Shown: positions 22,100 to 31,586 of the stretch, piece by piece | How the letters are laid out: the number at the start of each line of letters is the position of its first letter | How positions within the stretch are numbered: position 1 is the stretch's first letter | Assembly: GCA_037176885.1 (NCBI GenBank) | Contig: JAWWNJ010000104.1 | Coordinates: 682,001 to 746,000, forward strand | Direction: 5' to 3' | DNA from: Favolaschia claudopus | Lineage: Eukaryota; Basidiomycota; Agaricomycetes; Agaricales; Mycenaceae | DNA: 64,000 bases | Made by a program: the position numbers and the translations under genes | The notes under the pieces: generated by a model | What the model saw: only the letters and a program-made list of their open reading frames with translations | Told to the model about the DNA's origin: nothing | Database searches by the model: none

Positions 22100-25000
22100 C
22101 GGGGAAAGGAGGATTCTGATGTGTTTGGTTGCGCGTTAGCGGAGGGAAGAGGTGGAATGGCGGGGATGCAAGGTGAGCTCGATGTCTTGGAAAGACCGAA
22201 AAGGGAAAACTTACCTTTGCCGCTGACTGACGCCGCCGCATCGTCGTTCCCGCTGCGCAGCGTCGCCTATCCAGCCACCCGCTGCGCAGCGTCGCCTATC
22301 CAGCCACCCGCTGCCGAAGCGTGAAGATACGTGGCGTAGCGGGCGCGTTTGCCGCGCCGACGCCGCCGACTACGATAAATAGGTTAGCTCGGTATTCGTT
22401 TTGAGAAAACCGCGAGATTCTGACTTACTTTGCGTCTTCAGGATTTTGCGCGAGTCGCGCTTGTGGCGCGAAGGTGTCGGCGCGCGTTCGCTGTGGGAGA
22501 GAGAAAAGTGGCTGGGTGAGGAGGTGAGAGGCCGGAATGAATAGATATGTATGTAGTCATGTACATCCTAGTCGAAATGAATGAATAACTTCTTACCTGA
22601 ACGAAAGATATTAGCATTGGAGAAAGTGAAAAAGAGAGTGAATAGGAAAACTCACTTGTAGCGTTGAACATGCAAAGAGATGAGTGAACCATGTTGGGCT
22701 GGGTTGAGCTGTCGACGAGGAAGGAGAAAATAGCGAACGAAGCTGTCTTTCAACGAGCTCGTTGAATCCGATACATAAATGGGAATGAGTGAAATGAACG
22801 TACTTTCGACTTGTAATAAGTTGATGGACTTGAAGAATTCGAGCGGTTCGATGGGGTTGTTGTTGGTTGAATTCCAATGAGGTTCAACGTACAAGAAAAG
22901 ACGCACCAAATTCAACGAAACGAACCATTTCATTCAATTCAACCAGTTTGAATCGTTGCGAGGCTGCGCTAACCAGTCGATATGTGCATCTCATTGTGGA
23001 ATAAAGTACTCAGTAAGATATTGGTTGAAGTGCAATAGATGAATGAACGAGACTCACTTTAATTAACAATTGAATGCGCAACTAAACCATTCAAAGTGAA
23101 TCTATTGAATATATCAACCTGGGTGAATGGTCAGTGTAAGAAGAAGATAAAACGATGCAAGTGGGCTTACCTTTAGTTGAATTGAAACGAAAGCAAACGA
23201 ACGAAACAAGAGTGCACTTACCTGAACAAGACCTTCGAATGAAGGTTAAGATCAGCCTCGACGTGAGTTAACAACACCTTACCTAGTACCATCAATGGAC
23301 AATTGAACACGCGCGCGAGCGCGATCCGATTCAAGTCAAACCGCCATGATTTCGGCCTTCGAGAGAATCAACAATAAAGAAAGTCAGTCTATGAGTCGAA
23401 CAAAGAAGTAATCAATCTCACATAGTCTCCCCGTTCCAATTGAGTAAGGGCTGGGAATGAAGGTGAAGTCAGAGAAAAGGTAAGAGACTCGAATGAATGG
23501 ATTGCGCACCTTTCTGAACAGAACCCTCAACCCAAGCTTCAGTTCTCTCTCACATCCATAGCCCAATCCTTCAAAGAGACGTCGATGATTGAAGCCCAAG
23601 ACTCCTGGATGAATGAACTCAGTAGAGTAACAAAACAAAGTCGGACTTCTAACTCACCGATGCGTCGAATCGACCCCATTGCTCCACAATCCCCATGACC
23701 TCCACCCGATACTTCACGGAACCCGTCACTGAGTAGTTTCAAGTACAATCTAATTGAATATAGCCAGTCAATGAAACGAAAGCTGTAACTGACTCAACTG
23801 AGAGAAGTCCGAGTCGGTGCTTTGAGGCGAATATTTGACGATACCTTCAACAGAAAGGTTAGACCTCGAGCGAGAACGAATAGGTTCGTTACTTACTAGC
23901 ATATGGTCTCGAATTTGAAAGGTATAGAGGAAATGAAGACCTAGTTTCAAGGGTGGAGATAGAGTACTGAACCGAGAAAAATGAGGCAGAAAACGGGGAT
24001 AGCAGTTATTTCGACTGGTTAGAGCAGCTTCGGACGACGGCAAGATAGACTTTCACTTAAGACTTACATACCGGTATCCAGTCGGTTTGAATGAAACTAA
24101 GGTAATTAATGATTTGAAGCAAAGATTCAACTAGATATTCGAAGACGAGGTCAGATAACGAGTTATAGTTCAATAAACGATGACTTACTACGATTCGGAG
24201 ACGACTTTCAAGACGAACTGTGCAAACGATACCTGAGGTTCAAATTTGTCAGTAACAGGCAAAAAAGAATCGAACCAAGTTCATACGACACGAGTTCAAC
24301 GAGTCGGACAGAAACGAATTAGATCAGAAGCCTTATCAATACAAGGCTAGAAATGAAAGGTCAGGGATCGAAAAGCAAGAAGAAGTCAATACCACGCACC
24401 TTGAATACAACACCGACAGGAACTAAGTTGAGAAACTAGAGCAAGTGAGTCAGTAAGGGTATTGAACGAGAATTGAAACCAAAAACAAACGCTCAAACGT
24501 TATCATCGAACTCAAACGAGCCTGTATTGAGCTTTGATTGAAAGTATAAGAAAGTTAGCGAGGTTGAAATGAAGAGTCAGTAAGTTGCGCACCTATGAGG
24601 TTGAACGTCGAAATCGAGTTGAACTCGACTTGAGTGCTTCGAAGGGCGAGCAAGAGCTTGAGCGAGTTCAATAGAAGAGACAAAAAAAGTTCAAGGGCGA
24701 GAGAGGGCAAGTGGGAGGAAGAGAACCATGCCCAAACTGTCAAACTCACCCAGCTTTTATACACCCCACCGGCCTCCAGCGCGTCGAAATATGGTGCCAT
24801 TCTGCAAATTCTTCACGGGCATCTTGCACCGACAGAGAACCTCCGCAGTAGCATGAGTCAGACGGCGTCTGGGCGCTGTCGCGGCGAAGTCAACGAAATG
24901 TTTGAAAAGAAGCAAAATATTCGTAAGTTGGTTGAAACCGCATGAACGCTGCCACGCACTTACAGAACTTCTTTGATTGTAGAACGGATCATATTTCCAT

Positions 25001-25508
25001 ATTGAGAAGTATTGATCAGGGGGATTTGAGTGCTGGAGAGCGGAGGTTTGGGAGAGTGGTGAATTCGAGGTTTGACGCATTCAAGGCGTTCAAGAGCTCT
25101 GGGAACCGCACCAAACAAGCGGAGTAACAAGACAGAATTTCTGAAAGTTGAAAGGCTTGGATAGGTCAGCCCAATACGGGGATATAGACGAAGACATGCG
25201 GAAACGCACAGAAATTCATCCGGACGCCGTTCCCGCTCCAATCGCCTCAGAAAGCTCCCCGCTGTCGCGCAGTAACCAAGAAACATGATCTCGGCTAATG
25301 TGACGTGATGGAACCGCGGAGGAATTCACCTGGACCTCCGTTTTCTGAATGCGCATAATCGTCGTTCCAGCCGTTTCCGACCGCCGCGCAGACCAAATGG
25401 AGCCAGATTCGCATTGGGTAAGTCACTCGTAATGTCCTTGAAGTCGCCCGAGTCGACCGAGACCGTAGGTGTGCCGCAGAGGTAAAAGATCATGAGAGTC
25501 GAGAGCAA
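22100..25508 (-). other. Putative intron-rich transcription unit in L1, minus strand
   Basis: The minus strand carries many good splice donors (GTAAGT, GTGAGT, GTGCGC, GTATCG) at intervals of roughly 50-250 nt, with CTAAC-type branch points and CAG/TAG acceptors. Example: 62-nt exon, intron GTAAGTCAG...GCTAACC...TCGTAG near 22,430-22,365. Two consecutive candidate exons, 23728-23658 and 23604-23510, join across a 53-nt GT-AG intron without breaking the frame and read GFREVSGGGHGDCGAM... then GVLGFNHRRLFEGLGYG.... A possible start frame is at 25,508. I could not assemble a full ORF or recognise a family; at least one junction near 25,270 breaks frame. It may be a decayed gene or a spliced noncoding RNA. 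Identical copies lie at +10,066 and +20,132 for all but the leftmost part. Confidence 0.35.
22749..22766. repeat. 18-bp perfect palindrome in L1
   Basis: TTCAACGAGCTCGTTGAA reads the same on both strands. It lies in a stretch rich in TTGAA/TTCAA words. The same palindrome is present in L2 and L3. Confidence 0.85.
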
Positions 25509-25599
25509 GAGTTGACATATCTCCGTTGGGAATTGCGAGGACGCAGCAAAATTGACTTACGGGGTTGGCGGACCGAAAAAACCGAAAGTCGAACATCGA

Positions 25600-25609
25600 G
25601 TCACGTGAC
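25600..25609. promoter_or_regulatory. GTCACGTGAC palindrome between the two L units
   Basis: Ten-base perfect palindrome with a CACGTG E-box core, between the minus-strand and plus-strand intron-rich units of L1. It could be part of a bidirectional promoter. Copies at 35,666 and 45,732. Confidence 0.4.
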
Positions 25610-26429
25610 CTCGAGTGCGATCAATTTTCGCTTTTTCTTCTTGCTTCCTCTCGTCATCTCGCGCAGATCCCGGCGTTCTCGCCGACACTTCGGGCGAGCT
25701 CGCCATGTTTCTGGGTCAACGCATACACGGCTCGCTTGTTGCAGTGGGACCGAAGCTCTGGGACTTCTTCAAGACTTCTTAATTACGTTCTGGCGGCCGC
25801 GCCCATACCACCAAACCTCGGCAGGGCTTGAAGCTTGTGTGATTGCTGCGCTCGCTAACGCTTGGACCGACACCAATTTCTGTCTTTTCGCTGGTCTCTT
25901 TGCTTTCCGGCAGTTCCAACTCTGTTATGAATTCTTATCACAGTTGCTGCGTTCGAATTGGCTTCGCTTGAACGAGCCTTTCATCGTTTCTTTTTGTTGC
26001 GGCTAGCTCGTTTCTTGAGCTGCATCAATGATTGCAAAATTTGAAACTATCACAACGTAATGCTGCTGGACTGTCAAAGTTTCTGAAAAGGGGAAGGTTT
26101 TGTTTTTGCTTTGTTCCAGTCAACTCAAGGGCGGCGGGAATTCAGGTTTTTGTGAATCCATGCAGCCTGCTCAAGCCTGAACAACTCTAATTTCTCGGAG
26201 CTAAACGCAGGGGTGGGTGCACTTTCATCGCACTTTCGCATGGAGGTATCAGCTTCGCAAAGTCCAATTGATTTGAGTTTCCAATGATTTACGTCGAGTT
26301 TGATTCTGATTTTTTGTTGCGACGGACAACTTAACTGATGCTAGCGCACATACAGAGCCAAACTAACCTCTTGTCTCCGTACCACCGTCATCACACTCTC
26401 CCTTCCCCGCTCAAATTTTTCCCCTCGTC

Positions 26430-28190
26430 TATTCCTCAGTGAGTTTTCACCCTATTCATTCATCTTTCTAACTGAACATTCTTCCTTAGCTGTTTATCAA
26501 GTTCTCCTCCCCGAAAACGCGCCGTCAAGGCGTTGAGTATACAGAACGCCGTCCCGCGAGCGGCACTTGAGGTCGGGGTCAGTTTTTCCTATTCTGTCTT
26601 GTCTTCAAACTGACGACTTTTTCAGCCCTTTTTTCACCGGGTTCTGGCTGCCGGCAGGCTAACCCCACCTCTCCAGACTTCAAGCAGCGTTGATCACCAC
26701 AACCCCGAAAGCATTTTGTTGCCGTCGTCGTCGCGTGGCGCCGCGAAGCGGCGCTATAACTTTGAATATACGGATCGCCGTCCGCCAAGCAACGCATATG
26801 ACTCAGGTGGGTTTCCTTAACGTTTTTTGTACTCAGCTTTTGACACCTTTTCCAACCATTTTTGCACGGGGCTTCAGCCGCCGGCAGGCTAACCCCGCCC
26901 CTCCAGACTTCAAGCAGCGAACACAACACCACTCCCGCAACTCTGTTCTCGTCGTCATCGTCGCGTGGCGCCGCGAAGCGGCGCTATGATGTTGACTATA
27001 CGGATCGCCGTCCGCCGAGCAACCAAGTAAGTTTCCTTCCTCTCTATATACCCCATTTTAACGCTCACCTCCGCCCTTTTTTCACGGGGTTTTGGCTGCC
27101 GGCAGGCTAACCCCGCCCCGACGCGTAAAGGTGCGGGCTAAACGACCCAGCATCAGATGCTTTCTAGTTGTCGTTGTTACGAGGCGCCGCTGCGCGGCGC
27201 CATAGCCTTGAGTATATGGATCGACGCCCCGCGAGCGACGTCGTGCTGGGGATCTTGGTAAGCATTGTCTCCAGGTAGTTTCACATCTCCCGCTTACACC
27301 TTCCCCAACAGCATCCTACCTTTGGAAATTCGATTTTTGGGCTTCCCGCGAGCGGGCTCCCGGAGCAGCATTTCAACCCAGTAAGTTTATCTCAGCCCAT
27401 TTCCGCGTTGATTCCCAGCTGATTTTATCTTCCAGATTTTTTTTCTCCGCTGCGCGGCTATCTATTTCAAAGTCAAACCTCACTTTGAAAAATTGATGTT
27501 TGGCCGTCCGGCGAGTGGAATGTTTGCTGAGTCCTCTGTTGATTCTGAGCGTGTTTTGGCTGATGTATTGCAGTGAATGTCGAATTTTTCTCCGCTGCGC
27601 GGCTGATAGCATCAAAGGCAAGACCTAATTTCGGAAATTCGATTTTTGGTCTTCCGGCGAGCGAGTAGTATGGCTACAGTGATGCAAGGTGTGTGATTAT
27701 AGAGCTTTCTAACGTGTTTCCTGGCTGATTTTGTTCCCAGATTCTTCCTCTTGCTGCGAACGAGAGTGCTCAAAACCCAAGTCTTTCAAGTCCAAGATAT
27801 TTTTCTTCCGCTGCGCGGCATACACGATGCGTACAGTACTCTCTCGTTCCCACTATTTTAAGCTCAATTCGTGCATAGCCTCGATTTTTCTCTTCCGCTG
27901 CGCGGCGCCGACTTGAATTGCCCTCAAGACATTTTCCCTCCTTCCCTCAACTTCCGCCTTCAGTACTCTCCAAATCTTCAAATCTTCCCCGCCAAATCTT
28001 CAAAAGCTCTTCTCCTGCTCTCTTCGACAGCCTGCAGCGCTTTAAATCCGCGTGAAGACCAACAAAACTGCAAGGACTTCAAACTCTCGGTCAAGACCGT
28101 GACTTCGAAATTGGAAGACTTGCAAATTATTCCGACGGCAACTTCAAATCTGCAGATCTCGCTTACTTATAGTTAGTATCTAGATCTGTA
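26430..28190 (+). other. Hairpin-bearing spliced modules in L1, plus strand
   Basis: A run of exon-like segments separated by convincing GT-AG introns; for example GTGAGTTTTCACCC...TCTAACTGAAC...CCTTAG near 26,450-26,490. Each of the first segments repeats a module of about 210-230 bp: CTGCCGGCAGGCTAACCCC, then ACTTCAAGCAGCG, then a GC hairpin, then a TATACGGATCGCCGTCCGCC-like string, then a donor. Hairpins: GCGCCGC-GAA-GCGGCGC at 26738-26754 and 26968-26984; GGCGCCGC-TGC-GCGGCGCC at 27183-27201; CCCGC-GA-GCGGG at 27345-27356; CCGC-TGC-GCGG at 27447, 27592, 27808 and 27895. No protein family recognised. Same content in L2 and L3. Confidence 0.5.
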
Positions 28191-28432
28191 GAGCTGCCGT
28201 AGATAGAGTACGTACCAGACCCTTGAAACGAGCCGGGAAACGGGCTTCGCGAGGGTCTCAAAATCAATTTTTTTTCTCGGTTGTATGTAAGTAGATAGAC
28301 AATAGATCCTTTTGAGAACAGCTCCGAAAAACTATAAGTCTGGGGCATGCAAGTCGCTTGCGACCTTGGTCGCGCGGCGAGCTTAGTCGTGTGGTGAGCG
28401 TGTCAGCGATTGGGAATTGCCTTTTTGGGAAG

Positions 28433-29656
28433 TCAAAGCGATTGCATTCCAGCGAATAAATACACAATATACACAGCGGACACTAGAGCTGATGGTGTCA
28501 AGCACTCGTCGCCCTCTTTGACGTCGCCCATCTCTTCGAACGCACCCCGACTACCACCAGAATAGACCTTCTTGGGACGGCCCTCGTCTTGAGGTACCGT
28601 CTCGAAGCCATCGGATTCGAAGAGGAGTAACGACAGCATCGCGTCGCCTCTAACTACGGCCTTCCCGCCAGTGGCAGACGACGCCGTGCGCGCACCGAAA
28701 TCGACGAGCTTGAGATTAATAAATTTCTTTCCGCTAGGTTTCGGTGTTTCTTTGCCTTTGCCTTTGCTGCCCGTCTGCTCCTCGTCGTCCGGAGCAATGG
28801 GTACTGGGGCCTTGGTGTACTTGAAGGGACCACGCTCCGCAACAACGGCGATGGTGATCCAGTCGCCGGCGACAGGGACATCGTATCCTTGTTTGTCGGG
28901 GAGTAGACGCACAGCTGAATATAGACGCGAGGGGGACAGATAGTAACGGCCTCGAAGGTGGTCTTGTAGGTCGTCGTGGGGAACGAGGCGGGACCTGAAT
29001 GAGCGTTAGATTATGACTACATTCTGGATAACAAACGTACGAGAGTCGGATGCCAGAGTTGGGCTCTAGCTGCTGGAAATACGGGTCGTCGAAAGGTGGT
29101 TTGTGGTCAACAGGACCGGCTTCGAGAGTTTCGATGATCGCAAGTCGTTCATCACGTTTTACCCCCGACGAGTCAGAGGCGGATGCGGCTTGAGGGGCAT
29201 CCGTGAATGCGGAAGAGCGAACGAGAGGTTCTGCCTCGACCTCATCTACCAGTCGTCGACTGGCACCTGCAAGCTTGCTGAGCAGAGTTGAAGGTCCAGG
29301 CCGGTCAGGGACAGTGGTTGCTGGTGGTTTCTTTGCAGACGCGTTGCTGGTTGACGCGGCAGTTATGTTGAGGTTGCGGATGGGCTTATGTGAGGTCGTA
29401 GTGGTGCTGGATCGTTGGGGTTTTTCTATAAATTCGTAAGAACGCATTAAAGTGTCAAAATGAACGACAAATTACTCGGAGAAGGCGTTGCGGGAGCCAG
29501 AACGGCAGCGGTATCGAGTTTTCGCCGCTTTGGAGAGCTGGGACCAGGATCTGTGTCTGGAAGATCGCCTAGCTGTGCTTGAAGAGCTGCGATTTGCCGC
29601 TGAAGGTCTGCTTTCTTCTGCGTGTCATTGCGGTCCTTTGCCGCTAAGGATTCCAT
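28433..29656 (-). pseudogene. Truncated mcm10, copy 2, with L-derived C-terminus
   Basis: Three exons (29656-29476, 29425-29041, 28994-28433) keep all splice sites and an open frame of 375 aa. Coiled coil, linker and most of the OB-fold are present. Identity to intact Mcm10 stops after DVKEGD, where the breakpoint (28,507) leads into 24 residues read from block L, ending AGMQSL. The last OB strand, the zinc finger and the C-terminal half are lost. It lies under its own copy of the mcm10 promoter with the ACGCGT box. The intact frame suggests recent origin or selection; a product could still bind CMG or Pol-alpha partners through the N-terminus, but that is inference. Confidence 0.8.
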
Positions 29657-31178
29657 GATTCAGATAAGTGCGACGCGTCGAAATGGAGAGTGAGTCTAAG
29701 TTAGACCAGAAAGCTTCGGTGGCCAGCTACTTTCGCGTGCGTAGGGCGGGAGATGGTGGTGGTAGGTGCCAACCGAATGTGACGGGATCACGCATCGCGT
29801 CGCGTCACGTCATAGTCACAACGTGACAGGTTTGAACCCAACCCTCATGTTCAAAATTCCAGACTGCAAGAATTCCTCGTTGGCAAGCCACATATCCCAT
29901 ACAAGTCTTCAAAGTCTGCTCTCCGATGCTGGTCTGCTTTGCATACTTCGTTCGCTACGGCCTTCGACGGTGATCACCCAGTTTCAATTTTTGCCTAACT
30001 CTAAATCTCTTGCCAGTGCTTTGCAGTGGTTGTCCATGAGACTGGCATGTATCTGGGTAGATCATTGGACTGGACTGTTGTCTAAGCTCATAACTCCGGG
30101 TTGTTTTTTTTTTTGCAAGAATAATGCACATCGCGTAGCTTGAAATTTCGTGTCAGGGGGTTAAATCCGCTAAGATATTGCAGTTCAACTCACTGCAGTA
30201 AGGTAGCTCAGCCGCGCCGAAACGTCGGTTGCAGACGCTCGCAGGTATGTCTCGTCGTCGACAACACCCAGAGAAGCCCGTTTCGCAGTAACATAACTCA
30301 ACAACAAGGATAACAAGCAGCGGTTTATCTTAGTCCCTTCATCTGCGTTCAAGTGGTCGAGTGTAAAGTAAGCTGAGCTAACTTCTCGACTATGACTTAG
30401 CGGCTTCCGTCCGGCAACAGCTCGTTCTCTGTGGTTGCCGGCTTCTTAAGAGGTAGGATTTTCCCGCCTGCTCTCGCCACAGAGACCTACACCCACGGTT
30501 CCTAGAATTTGTCACACCATTCTTGAACGGATCTTGTGTTATCTGACCATCTTGCCGACAGGTGCAACGATCTACTTGGCTAAAAGTGACTCGGATGACG
30601 CCACGAGTAGCCAAACAGGTAACAGTTCGTGAGACGGTGAATGTGTGGGATGAGATGGAAATATTGTATCTCTTCGAGGTCGTTAAACCTTGCTTGGATG
30701 TCCTGAGAGGAATGACTGCACTTGGTACCCGAAGCGAGAAGCCTTATCTTAACTTCCGCCGATTCCTTTTTTGGTGCAGCCTTGAAGCTCAAAACAATAT
30801 GAAAAAATTGGCTATTGTAAAACATGTGGGCAGTGCGTCGTAGAGGTTCTTCGGGTCATTCTGTGCAGTCAGGACAGTTGTATCTGACCTCCGTATGGAA
30901 TGCTTGTTCTCGTTGGATGGAAACCAATTTCGGAAGATGCCGTCACGCCAACAAACTGGCTTGACCTAACACTCTGCCACACACAGAACACCACAACACA
31001 CACAAAGCAGCCCTTGTCTCCCACATTCATCTACTCTTCGATTATGCTCTCCCTTTGTTCACCTGCTGAAAATAAGGAACTGCTCAGATCGGGTCGACGT
31101 CCTACGGATCTTCGCAGGGACGCCGTCCGACTGTGCATCGCCTTGCAGTCACAAAAAAGTCCAGTCTTTCTCGGTGCC
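28507..31178. repeat. Core copy 2
   Basis: 2,672 bp; apparently identical to core 3. Holds the truncated mcm10 exons, the intergenic promoter region and the truncated gene X start. Differs from core 1 and parts of core 4 by scattered changes. Confidence 0.88.
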
Positions 31179-31586
31179 AGCACCCCCTTCCGCCGTTTAC
31201 CTCACCGCCGCACTCGCCTCCCTCTCCGCGCCATCCACGACGCCCTTGCCGACGTCCCAACAACCCATCCCCGCTGTTCCGACCCCGGCTCGTTCCTCAA
31301 AGACACGTCACGCGCTCGCACCGCGCCCCTCGTCTCTTTCGAATCTATTCGATTCCCCTTCCCTCCCGGGCTTCCTCTTCCTCCCCGTCAACACCGCTCT
31401 CACCGCCGCCTCCAAGCAAGCCCTCTCTACTCACCTTCAACTCCAACACTCGACACCGACCCGCTCGCGTCAAGTATATCTCTCCCTCCCCGTCAACTCC
31501 CCCTCAATTTTGCTCCGACCCCTCACCTGGCCCCCGCAAACTCCGACACTCGGCAACAATCCGTTCGTCGCCGCTGTCTTGTCTAG
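31044..31586 (+). pseudogene. Truncated gene X fused to L2 sequence
   Basis: Same MLSLCSPAENKELLRSGRR start, shared with intact gene X to GSQKSP-region codons and LG at the core edge (31,178). It then continues in frame for about 130 Arg/Pro/Ser-rich residues of block L to a stop at 31,586 (180 aa unspliced). A second frame on the same strand from 31,174 also stays open for 232 codons because the DNA is C-rich and low in stops. No domain recognised. Confidence 0.55.

Larger units (their letters stand above)
21188..28506. repeat. Block L, copy 1
   Basis: About 7.3 kb block between core1 and core2. Compared with L2/L3 it lacks about 106 bp near 21,387-21,405 and has a doubled 30-bp unit at about 22,248-22,310. 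From about 22,850 to its right end I see no difference from L2 and L3. No recognisable transposase, reverse transcriptase, integrase, helicase or capsid motif, no LTR, no terminal inverted repeat and no clear target-site duplication at the edges. It ends at the breakpoint inside the mcm10 OB-fold. Confidence 0.85.

Noticed and set aside
21188..28506. LTR retrotransposon, LINE, Helitron or Starship-type element
   Set aside because: No long terminal repeats, no RT/RNase H/integrase, Rep/helicase or tyrosine-recombinase motif seen in any frame of L, and no clear target-site duplication.
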